From positions 1 to 33,413 of the forward strand of contig SLDS01000221.1 in NCBI GenBank assembly GCA_007125175.1: a DNA stretch of 33,413 nt, in the 5' to 3' direction. This document shows, piece by piece, positions 6,615 to 13,795 of this stretch; position 1 is the stretch's first letter, and each line of letters begins with the position of its first letter. A program made the translations under genes and the position numbers. The stretch comes from Flavobacteriales bacterium. Lineage in GTDB: Bacteria; Bacteroidota; Bacteroidia; Flavobacteriales_D; Cryomorphaceae. The notes beneath the pieces are model-generated. The model saw nothing but the letters and a program-made list of their open reading frames with translations, had not been told where the DNA came from and did not search any database.

Positions 6615-7445
6615 TCAGGCCCAAAGATCCTTTCGCTCGAGCTTGAGTTTCTTCCCGAAAAAGATTTCCGTGCTCTGTACGAAGGAGGGTGTAAGATCCG
6701 AAACGAAGAAGCGGTGAGTCGGCAATCGTCCACCTGCATCGGCTAGCAACTTTCGCTCGCGAAGCACTTCCGTAAGCGCATCCGCGACCACATCGGTCGA
6801 ATCGATGACCTGAATGCCATCTCCCAGAAAACCCGAAATTTCCGATTTCACCAAAGGAAAATGGGTGCAACCCAAAATGAGCGCATCGATATTGCGCAAA
6901 TTGGAGCGGGAGAGGTAGTCGGCGATTACAGCTTTTGAGATATTGTTATTGAAAAAGCCTTCCTCGATCATGGCCACAAGGAGAGGCGTAGCCAGCATCC
7001 TCACCTTGGCATCGGGAGCCCAGCGTGCGATACGCCTCGCGTATATCCGCGAGTTGACAGTGGCCTTGGTGGCGATTACGCCTATGCTGCCTTGAGGATA
7101 CTTGCGCGCAGCCATCCGCGCAGTAGGGCTTATCACATCCACCACCGGGAGGCTTTTGCCCAGCGATTTGCGCAAGCCATCGGCAGCCACCGCCGAAGCG
7201 GAATTGCAGGCGATCACAATAGCCTTGCAAGACTGCTCCTGCAAAAATCCGGCGATGCTATCGGCATAACTGCGCAGCGCCTTGGCCGATTTTTCGCCGT
7301 AAGGCAAATGTGCGGTATCTCCGTAGTATACAATGCGCTCATAAGGCAGCCTACGGGCGATACTGCCCGCAACGGTAAGCCCACCTATACCGGAGTCAAA
7401 AACCCCAATGGGCCGCTTATCGGTGATGTCGGAGATGGACGTCAT
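6615..7445 (-). CDS. murI: Glutamate racemase
   Basis: MurI interconverts L- and D-glutamate in the cytoplasm and supplies D-Glu for peptidoglycan. The 276-residue protein has the family landmarks: VFDSGIGGLTV near residue 15, YYGDTAHLPYG near 40-50, the first catalytic cysteine C80 in ACNSAS, and the second, C193, in LGCTHFP. Length is normal. The start is ATG 7445; the alternative TTG at 7460 would begin inside a terminator hairpin. It is the last gene of the minus-strand envelope cluster, behind two ompH genes, an order widely conserved in Bacteroidota. It is separated from them by a strong hairpin whose T-run reaches the start codon, so its expression may depend on read-through or on an unseen promoter, and no ribosome binding site is visible. 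Confidence 0.97.
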   Translation of the reverse strand: MTSISDITDKRPIGVFDSGIGGLTVAGSIARRLPYERIVYYGDTAHLPYGEKSAKALRSYADSIAGFLQEQSCKAIVIACNSASAVAADGLRKSLGKSLPVVDVISPTARMAARKYPQGSIGVIATKATVNSRIYARRIARWAPDAKVRMLATPLLVAMIEEGFFNNNISKAVIADYLSRSNLRNIDALILGCTHFPLVKSEISGFLGDGIQVIDSTDVVADALTEVLRERKLLADAGGRLPTHRFFVSDLTPSFVQSTEIFFGKKLKLERKDLWA

Positions 7446-7447
7446 AA

Positions 7448-7475
7448 AAAAACATCCCAAATGTGGGATGTTTTT
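7448..7475 (-). terminator. Strong bidirectional hairpin terminator between ompH and murI
   Basis: A perfect 12-bp stem (CCCA/TGGG core with A5/T5 flanks) and a 4-base loop AATG at 7460-7463. On the minus strand the right arm continues into a run of seven T that ends at the murI start codon (7443-7445). It sits 24 bp downstream of the ompH stop codon, where termination of the bamA-ompH transcript would be expected. Confidence 0.8.
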
Positions 7476-7498
7476 CTCAATTGCGGAAATCGAAAGGC

Positions 7499-7993
7499 TT
7501 AGAGGCCCAATTCTTTTTTGATGCGGGGGGTGATGTCTTCACCACCGGCATAGAGCAAGCCGCCTTGGCTGCTGGAATCGAAGATGTAGGTATACTCCTC
7601 ATCTTTTCCCACTTTATTGGCAGCCTCGCGCACCTTAGTAAACATACCCGACATCAGCTCAGTTTGCTTGTTTTCGATCTCGGTATAGGCCGTTTGCTGG
7701 AACTCTTGTATCCTTCTTTGGAGATCCTGAATCTCTCCGGCGGCGCTGGTTTTCATGGCATCGCTCATGTCGGGATCATTCTCAAACTCGGCTATCTTCG
7801 CCTGATAGGTCTCCACCATGGAGTTGAGGCGTTTTTCCAGTTTTTGTTGAAGGTCTTGAACCTTCTTTTCTGCTTCGGCACGCTCGGGAAGCATGGTGAT
7901 GATTTCCTCAAAATTTGCGTGCCCGAATTTTTGAGCCAAGGCTGGGGTCATCGATCCCATTGCAAGGGCCAAGATGATGATTAGCTTTTTCAT
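7499..7993 (-). CDS. OmpH/Skp-family periplasmic chaperone
   Basis: A 164-residue OmpH-family protein. The start is ATG 7993 (MKKLIIILALAMGSMTPALAQ), giving a clean signal peptide cut after ALA-Q; the longer frame upstream adds an unlikely polar leader. The mature part is a long charged, helical coiled-coil region (residues ~35-125, heptad-like KKVQDLQQKLEKRL and IQDLQRRIQEFQQ), as in the tentacles of Skp, which holds unfolded outer-membrane proteins in the periplasm on their way to BamA. The C-terminus (YTYIFDSSSQGGLLYAGGEDIT) is the usual OmpH end. It is the second of two tandem paralogues 59 bp apart, downstream of bamA, and is followed by a terminator. Confidence 0.93.
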   Translation of the reverse strand: MKKLIIILALAMGSMTPALAQKFGHANFEEIITMLPERAEAEKKVQDLQQKLEKRLNSMVETYQAKIAEFENDPDMSDAMKTSAAGEIQDLQRRIQEFQQTAYTEIENKQTELMSGMFTKVREAANKVGKDEEYTYIFDSSSQGGLLYAGGEDITPRIKKELGL

Positions 7994-8052
7994 GCTTTGA
8001 TTTGTTTCTGATTTGTAAATGTACACTTGGTTGGTTTTAACTAGCTTCTTTG

Positions 8053-8664
8053 TCAACGTCTTTCTCCTCCGCCGCCACCGCCACCTGAGTCACGTCCGCG
8101 CTCCATGCTGGCATCGTCATCACCACCATCGGCGCCTCCATTGCGATCGCGTGAGCTCACGCCCAGGCGGCTCAGCACACGGTCGCTCTTGTCGTAGCGC
8201 GGGTCAGCGTAGAGAATATTACTTTCATTTCCTTTGTCAAAAATCACCGAAAAGCCCCCTCCCTGGGCCACCTCCTTGATGGCATTGTAGATATCGTCCT
8301 GAATGGGCTGTATCAGTTCTTGTCTTTTGGAGAAGAGATCGCCTTCTACCCCAAAGCGCTGCCGCTGCAAGTCTCTTGCCTCTTCTTCCTTTCGCAAAAT
8401 CTCTTCTTCACGCTCCTTGCGCATTTCGGCGGTGAGCAGCACCTTCTCGGCTTGGTAGGATTTGTAGAGGCGCTCGATGGCGTCGTAGCGATCTTCTATT
8501 TCCTTTTGCCATTGGCGGGATAGCCTGTCCAGCTCCTTTTGAGCATCGTTGTAAGGCCGCAAGTTGCGCAGTATATACTCTGTATCCACATAGGCATAGC
8601 GCTGTGCCTCAAGGGTCGAGAGGACAAGTGTGCTGAGCAATACGGTGAACAATAGCCTTTTCAT
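8053..8664 (-). CDS. OmpH/Skp-family periplasmic chaperone with Gly-rich C-terminal tail
   Basis: A 203-residue OmpH paralogue. The start is ATG 8664, giving MKRLLFTVLLSTLVLSTLEAQ as signal peptide. The coiled-coil region spans about residues 40-110 (RLYKSYQAEKVLL, RKEREEEILRKEEEARDLQ), and the conserved end is FSVIFDKGNESNILYADPRYDKSDRVLSRLG. Unlike its neighbour, it then runs on for about 35 residues of low-complexity sequence rich in Gly, Asp and Arg, finishing in seven Gly and ERR. Such a tail is not needed for the Skp fold and is probably disordered. The gene lies 47 bp after bamA and 59 bp before the second ompH, and is presumably cotranscribed with both. Confidence 0.92.
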   Translation of the reverse strand: MKRLLFTVLLSTLVLSTLEAQRYAYVDTEYILRNLRPYNDAQKELDRLSRQWQKEIEDRYDAIERLYKSYQAEKVLLTAEMRKEREEEILRKEEEARDLQRQRFGVEGDLFSKRQELIQPIQDDIYNAIKEVAQGGGFSVIFDKGNESNILYADPRYDKSDRVLSRLGVSSRDRNGGADGGDDDASMERGRDSGGGGGGGERR

Positions 8665-8711
8665 GTCAATGTGGTACCGTCCGAATAAAGGTGGACGAAA
8701 GTACAATTTTT

Positions 8712-11240
8712 TCAGAGTTCTCCAAGATTCATGCCAATGGTAAAATGGAACTGTGAACGGGCCATATTTGGCAGACCCGGCACATCGTCAAAACGCCAGC
8801 CGTAATCAAGGCCCATCAAGCCAAACATGGGGAGGAAGATGCGCAAGCCTATACCCGTAGACCGGTAGACGCTAAAGGGGTCAAAATTTTCGATCCCATT
8901 GTAGGTATTACCAGCCTCGAGAAAGCCAAGGGCAAAAATGGTGGCAGATGGATTGAGAGAAACCGGATAGCGGAGCTCTAGGGTGTGCTTGCCCACAATA
9001 TTCGATCCCACAAGTGGGGATAGGGTGAGGTCATCATAGCCCCGAAGCGCAATCAACTCCCTGCCATCGAGCGCAAAACCGGCAATGGGCACCCCACCGA
9101 GATAGAAGCGCTCAAAGGGGGAGATGCCCTTATCGCGGTTGTAAAAACCCATAAATCCAAAGCCGCTGCGCGCCATCAGAACCAATTTTGGCGCAAGCTC
9201 TGTGAACCACTCTGCTACGAGCTTCCACTTGTAGTACTCCGCCCAATTATTGCGCACTTGCTCAGAAATATCACCGGCATAATCGATGCCGTCAAAAAGG
9301 GAATAAGGCAGGGTAAATTTGGTGTTGAAGCGGATATTGGATCCGTATCTGGGATAAATGGGCTCAAAGACGGAGTTTCTACTGATATTGAATATGAAGG
9401 ACATGTTATTGGAGGTTCCATCCGTCAGCGCGAAAAGACCAATCCCCTGTCCCTGAGTAAAGTTCCGGATATCGTAGTAGAGGTAGCTAAAGCCGGCCAT
9501 GATATTGAAGTAATCATCCGGCCAGTTCATTCGTTTTCCGAGGGTTACATTACCCCCTGTGATAAAGAGTGCCTGTCGCTGCAGGCCTTCGCGCTCCATG
9601 CGGCGTGTCACACCATTGCTTTGCACGGAGTGCTGTATCCCCACGGAGAGGGAATTGGGCTTTTTGCCTCCGAGCCAAGGCTCTGTGAATGAGGCATTGT
9701 AAGACTGAAACCAGGCGCCGTTGGATTGGGCCCGGATGCTAAGCCGCTGTCCATCACCCGAGGGCAAGGGTGTCCAGGCCCCCTTCTTGAAGAAGTCCTT
9801 GACGGCAAAATTGGTGAAGGAGACCCCAACGGTTCCAATGAGGCGACCTGCACCCCAGCCTCCCGACAGCTCGATCTGATCGGATGGCCTCTCCGCCACC
9901 GTGTAAATGATGTCTACGGTACCGTCCTGATCGTTTTGCACGGGCGTGATATCAAAGGCCTCGGGATCGAAGTATCCCAATTGGGAAAGCTCCCGCTGGG
10001 TACGAATGATGTCGGAGCGCGAAAAGAGATCACCAGGCTTGGTGCGGATTTCACGCAGAATTACGCGGTCATTGGTCTTCGTATTTCCTTTGATCACCAC
10101 ATTGTTGATGCGGTACTGCCTACCTTCGTAAATTCGGATTTGTATGTCGATGCTGTCATTTTGCACACGCTTCTCCACGGGAATGGCTTGAAATGCCAGA
10201 TAGCCATCATCGAGATAGAGTGAACTCACATCCCCGCCATTGGGGTTCATGAATAGGCTGGTCTCAAACTTGCTCTTGTCGTAAATCTCTCCCGGCTCGA
10301 TACCCAGTATCTCTCCCAGGCGCGAGGAGCTGTACTTGGTATTGCCCACCCACTCTATACTCCTGAAGTAAAACTTGTTGCCTTCGTACAAATGCACATC
10401 TATGCCCACCGTTCCATCCTCGAGCCGGTATACCGAATCTCGCTCGATTTTGGCATTCCTAAAGCCCTCGGAATTGTACTTATCGATGAGGGCGCGCTTG
10501 TCTTTGCGGTACAGCTCGTCGATGAACTTGGAACGTGAAAAGAAGCGAAAGAAGTTCTTCTCCTTGGTCTTCTTGAAAGCTTTTCGAAGCTTTTTGTCAG
10601 GTAATTGCTCAGCGCCGTGAAAGGTGATGCGCCCGATCTTGATCTTGTCTTTTTTATCGACGTTGATGATGAGGTACTCACTATTGGCTACTAGGGTATC
10701 CGGGTATTGCCCGATGCTTACCTCAGTATCTAGAAAGCCCTTTTCCTTGAAGTGCTTCCGTATGATATTGGAGGTATTGGTGATGAGGTTTTCATTGACG
10801 ATTGTGCCCCGTATCAGGTTGATCTTTTCCCGTAAGGTCTCAGCCTCTCCTTTGGTAACACCCTCAAACTTGAAGCGCGAAAGCCTGGCCCGCTCTTGGA
10901 GCTCGATAACCAAAAAGACTTCATTGCCCCTCACCTCGCTGATGTACACCTGAATATTGTCGAACAAGCGCTGCTTCCAAAGGTTCCGAATGGCCTCGCC
11001 TATCTTCTCGCCCGGGATGGAAATCTCTTGACCTATGCTCAGGCCCGAAAAAAGGGTGATGGCCTGTGAGTCGAAGTTGCGCGCCCCTTGCACATCAATG
11101 CCTCCGATAATGTACTCTCGTGGATTGCGGTAGTCAATGTCAATATCTCCTATCACCACCTGCGCGGATAGGGGCGCTAATGGCAAAAGGAGCAAGAGCC
11201 AAAGCAGGCTCCGAAAAACATTAAATCGTAACCTGTTCAC
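8712..11240 (-). CDS. bamA: Outer membrane protein assembly factor BamA
   Basis: About 842 residues: a signal peptide (LLWLLLLLPLAPLSAQ), five POTRA-type repeats at roughly residues 40-460 (visible in IGGIDVQGARNFDSQAI, LSRFKFEGVTKGEAETL, IGRITFHGAEQL, FRSIEWVGNTKYSSSRL, INNVVIKGNTKTNDRVI) and a 16-strand barrel in the remainder, with the Omp85 barrel motif near ERFYLGGVPIAGF and a final strand FHFTIGMNLGEL. BamA folds and inserts outer-membrane beta-barrels. The start is uncertain. GTG 11240 gives MNRLRFNVFR plus signal peptide and has GGAA upstream; TTG 11252 would add four residues. Both start inside the 3' end of uppS, so the two are probably translationally coupled. Two ompH chaperone genes follow, a functional grouping seen in many Gram-negatives. 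Confidence 0.95.
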   Translation of the reverse strand: MNRLRFNVFRSLLWLLLLLPLAPLSAQVVIGDIDIDYRNPREYIIGGIDVQGARNFDSQAITLFSGLSIGQEISIPGEKIGEAIRNLWKQRLFDNIQVYISEVRGNEVFLVIELQERARLSRFKFEGVTKGEAETLREKINLIRGTIVNENLITNTSNIIRKHFKEKGFLDTEVSIGQYPDTLVANSEYLIINVDKKDKIKIGRITFHGAEQLPDKKLRKAFKKTKEKNFFRFFSRSKFIDELYRKDKRALIDKYNSEGFRNAKIERDSVYRLEDGTVGIDVHLYEGNKFYFRSIEWVGNTKYSSSRLGEILGIEPGEIYDKSKFETSLFMNPNGGDVSSLYLDDGYLAFQAIPVEKRVQNDSIDIQIRIYEGRQYRINNVVIKGNTKTNDRVILREIRTKPGDLFSRSDIIRTQRELSQLGYFDPEAFDITPVQNDQDGTVDIIYTVAERPSDQIELSGGWGAGRLIGTVGVSFTNFAVKDFFKKGAWTPLPSGDGQRLSIRAQSNGAWFQSYNASFTEPWLGGKKPNSLSVGIQHSVQSNGVTRRMEREGLQRQALFITGGNVTLGKRMNWPDDYFNIMAGFSYLYYDIRNFTQGQGIGLFALTDGTSNNMSFIFNISRNSVFEPIYPRYGSNIRFNTKFTLPYSLFDGIDYAGDISEQVRNNWAEYYKWKLVAEWFTELAPKLVLMARSGFGFMGFYNRDKGISPFERFYLGGVPIAGFALDGRELIALRGYDDLTLSPLVGSNIVGKHTLELRYPVSLNPSATIFALGFLEAGNTYNGIENFDPFSVYRSTGIGLRIFLPMFGLMGLDYGWRFDDVPGLPNMARSQFHFTIGMNLGEL

Positions 11241-11964
11241 TGATTTTTCCAAATCGTCTCTCTCGGTTTTGATAAGCTACCAATGCTTCGTAGAAGTGCT
11301 CTTTGGTAAAATCGGGCCACAGTGTTTCTGTAAAGTAAAGCTCGCTGTAGGCCAATTGCCACAGCAAGAAGTTACTCAGTCTTTTTTCGCCACTGCTCCT
11401 AATGAGCAGCTCAGGGTCGGGGATGTCAGTGGTGCAGAGGTGTTGTTCCAGGCAGTGCTGATCCACATCGGCGGGATCGAGTTCACCCAGCTTCACCTTC
11501 TCAGCGATGCGCTGGGCAGCACGGCTTATCTCCCAGCGGGCGCTATAGCTCAAGGCTAGGATCAAATTGATTCGCTTATTGCCTGAAGTGCTCTTTATGG
11601 CTTTCTCCAAAGTTTTCCTGCATTCTGCGGGCAGCAGCTGCAAATCTCCGATGGCTGTGAGCCTCACATCTTTGTCTTGCAGGTCTTCGATTTCCTTCAC
11701 AATGGTTTCCACCAAAAGGTTCATAAGCGCGGAAACCTCTTCAAGGGGCCGATCCCAGTTTTCGGTGCTAAAGGCATAGAGCGTAAGGTACTTCACCCCT
11801 ATTTCACCGGCTGCGGTAAGGGCTTCACGCACGGCATTCACTCCATTCATGTGACCGAACACGCGGGGTTCTCCATGGTTTTTTGCCCAGCGTCCATTGC
11901 CATCCATGATGATGGCTACGTGGCGGGGCAATCTTTCCTTCACTATTTGATCCTTGAAGCTCAT
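11221..11964 (-). CDS. uppS: Isoprenyl transferase (undecaprenyl diphosphate synthase)
   Basis: UppS adds isopentenyl units in cis to farnesyl diphosphate to make the C55 lipid carrier for peptidoglycan and other surface polymers; it acts at the cytoplasmic face of the membrane. The 247-residue protein shows the family motifs: IIMDGNGRWA with catalytic D21, GHMNGVNAVREAL, YAFSTENWDRP, and RSSGEKRLSNFLLWQLAYSEL towards the C-terminus, where an Arg pair and Ser bind the homoallylic diphosphate. Length is normal. The start is ATG 11964. Its end overlaps the beginning of bamA by 20 to 32 bp. It lies 49 bp downstream of the DUF6089 gene and is probably in the same transcript. Confidence 0.97.
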   Translation of the reverse strand: MSFKDQIVKERLPRHVAIIMDGNGRWAKNHGEPRVFGHMNGVNAVREALTAAGEIGVKYLTLYAFSTENWDRPLEEVSALMNLLVETIVKEIEDLQDKDVRLTAIGDLQLLPAECRKTLEKAIKSTSGNKRINLILALSYSARWEISRAAQRIAEKVKLGELDPADVDQHCLEQHLCTTDIPDPELLIRSSGEKRLSNFLLWQLAYSELYFTETLWPDFTKEHFYEALVAYQNRERRFGKISEQVTI

Positions 11965-12013
11965 CTTTGCTGCGTTGGCAAAGGTCTTAAAATTTGGCTA
12001 CACTAAAAAACGC

Positions 12014-12847
12014 TTAATTGATGGCTGTAGGGCACTTGATCTGTGGGGTTCCGATCTTGTACGTGAGCATTATACCACCAAAAATATAGTAATCTCTTCG
12101 ATTTGTTTCACCACGCTGCATGCCGGCATTTGTACCCTCGGGCCCCAATGGCTGAAGGCTGCGATCGGCCATGATGGCCGCGAGGGGTCCGTTTTGCTCT
12201 TCGAGCAGGATGGGATCTACATAGGCTGAGCTCACATCGTCGAGGTAGTCGGTAAAGGTGCGGCGCATGCCCCACTCCACGGCCCCGGCGAGATTTTTCC
12301 AAATATTGAATTTGAAGCCGATGCCAAATGGGATGCTCACCTGCGTGAGGGCATAAGGATCATCAAAGCCGGGAATCCCTTGTCCTTCAGTACCTAAGGG
12401 CTGCAAGTCCACCCATCGACCCTCAAACTGTCCCTGAGGATTGAAGCGAAAAATGGAGAGGCCAAGAAAGAGGTAGGCGGTAGAAGGTCGCAAGGGGTCA
12501 CCGATCTCATAGGTGAGAAAATTGAGCTCCACCTGCGCGCTGACTTCAAAAATATCAGAGCGAAAGGAGAGGTTGCGGTTGCGCTGCCACTCGCTGTCTG
12601 AATTGGCATCATCGGCGGCGATGGTTCCGTACAATATGCTGCTCTTGAAGGCAAAGCGATCATTCATATTGAAACGGTAGATCAAGCCGCCCCCGAGGCG
12701 AAATTCATCGGGTATGTGGCTGTATGGATTGATGTCGCCGATGTAATGGGCCTGTGCGGCCATGATACCCACCTCGTGGTACTGCGCCCTGCCCATGGCG
12801 GCCAGCAAAATTCCAATACAGAGTAGTACACCTTTTTTCACACACAT
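12014..12847 (-). CDS. DUF6089 family outer-membrane beta-barrel protein
   Basis: A 277-residue protein with a signal peptide (GVLLCIGILLAAMGRAQ) and a typical DUF6089 opening, YHEVGIMAAQAHYIGDINPYSHI. It continues as alternating aromatic and glycine-rich strands (LGGGLIYRFNMNDRFAFKSSILYG, LTQVSIPFGIGFKFNIWKNL, AVEWGMRRTFTDYLDDVSSAY), as expected of a small outer-membrane barrel. The family is Bacteroidota-specific, is regularly found between nadK and uppS, and has no established function. The long loops near residues 210-255 (PEGTNAGMQRGETNRRD) are likely surface-exposed. The start is ATG 12847. A good promoter box lies 45 bp upstream, so this gene may lead the uppS-bamA-ompH transcript. Confidence 0.88.
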   Translation of the reverse strand: MCVKKGVLLCIGILLAAMGRAQYHEVGIMAAQAHYIGDINPYSHIPDEFRLGGGLIYRFNMNDRFAFKSSILYGTIAADDANSDSEWQRNRNLSFRSDIFEVSAQVELNFLTYEIGDPLRPSTAYLFLGLSIFRFNPQGQFEGRWVDLQPLGTEGQGIPGFDDPYALTQVSIPFGIGFKFNIWKNLAGAVEWGMRRTFTDYLDDVSSAYVDPILLEEQNGPLAAIMADRSLQPLGPEGTNAGMQRGETNRRDYYIFGGIMLTYKIGTPQIKCPTAIN

Positions 12848-12891
12848 AATAGCGTAAGGATGCGCAAATTATTGCCCGGCTTTATCAGATG

Positions 12892-12899
12892 CAAAGGTA
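12892..12899 (-). promoter_or_regulatory. -7 promoter box for the DUF6089-uppS-bamA-ompH transcript
   Basis: TACCTTTG on the minus strand, an exact match to TAnnTTTG, in the 66-bp gap between nadK and the DUF6089 gene. The same 8-mer precedes pdxJ and the giant surface protein. The nearest upstream TTG is 28 bp away, longer than usual for a -33 element. Confidence 0.5.
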
Positions 12900-12913
12900 T
12901 GGCTTTTGGCGCT

Positions 12914-13795
12914 TTAATTCCGCTTGTCAAAGCCCCACCCCATCTTATTGCGAAGGGTGTTCAGAAAGCTGTGGCCCTCAGGCTGTATCAGCTTAAAATC
13001 GAAGGGAGCCCGCTTCACAATGATCTCATCGCTTTCGCGAATTTCGGAGGGGCGGCTGTCGAGGGCCAGCAAAAAAGAGTCCGAACGACCCGACACACGT
13101 ATGCGAATGCTGTCATCTTGCGACACCACCACAGGGCGCACATTGAGGTGGTGCGGAGCAATGGGTGTTATCACAAAATTGTCAGAACCCGGCATCACAA
13201 TCGGTCCTCCGCAGCTCAGTGAATAAGCTGTACTGCCCGTTGGGGTGGATACGATGAGGCCATCGGCCCAATAGCTGTTGAGAAATTCCTCATTGAGCCA
13301 TACATCGATGCGCACCATGGCAGCACTGTCTTTCTTGAGCACTGTCACCTCATTGAGGGCATAATTGAATCCACTGAATTGATTGCCCTGCTTCTGCAAC
13401 TCGAGCAACGCACGGTTCTCGCAACGGTAGCTGCCATCTACAAATGAGGCACATACCTGCTCCATTTCTTCCATGGTGGCACTGCTGATAAAGCCCAGCC
13501 TGCCGGCATTGATCCCGATCACGGGTATGCCGGACTCGCCTACCAGCATCAAGGTGTCGAGCAGGGTGCCATCGCCGCCAATGCTGGTGAGAAATGCAAA
13601 ATCCTTTTGCGAAAGCTGCGACTTGGAGAAGCTGTCCAGGTCGGGCGGCAGCAAATCCTGAGCGCGCAGGTGCCGGGCAAATTTCGTGTACACGCTTACT
13701 GCAAATCCGTAGCCCTGCATCAGCTCGATGAGCTTGGCTATCTCCACATTCAAGGGATTTGGCACCGGTTTTCCGTAAATGGCGATCTTCTTCAA
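12914..13795 (-). CDS. nadK: NAD kinase
   Basis: NadK phosphorylates NAD to NADP in the cytoplasm. The 293-residue protein has GGDGT at residues 73-77 (SIGGDGTLLDTL), the GINAGRLGFISS segment, the NE pair in YALNEVTVLKK, and TPTGSTAYSLSCGGP, all hallmarks of the family. The start is TTG 13795: it aligns with the usual MKIAIYGK opening, and its bases overlap the stop of the upstream gene (TTGA), so translation is probably coupled. No ATG is available nearby. It lies between an Omp85 protein and the DUF6089 gene, an order conserved in Bacteroidota without an obvious biochemical link. Confidence 0.96.
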   Translation of the reverse strand: MKKIAIYGKPVPNPLNVEIAKLIELMQGYGFAVSVYTKFARHLRAQDLLPPDLDSFSKSQLSQKDFAFLTSIGGDGTLLDTLMLVGESGIPVIGINAGRLGFISSATMEEMEQVCASFVDGSYRCENRALLELQKQGNQFSGFNYALNEVTVLKKDSAAMVRIDVWLNEEFLNSYWADGLIVSTPTGSTAYSLSCGGPIVMPGSDNFVITPIAPHHLNVRPVVVSQDDSIRIRVSGRSDSFLLALDSRPSEIRESDEIIVKRAPFDFKLIQPEGHSFLNTLRNKMGWGFDKRN

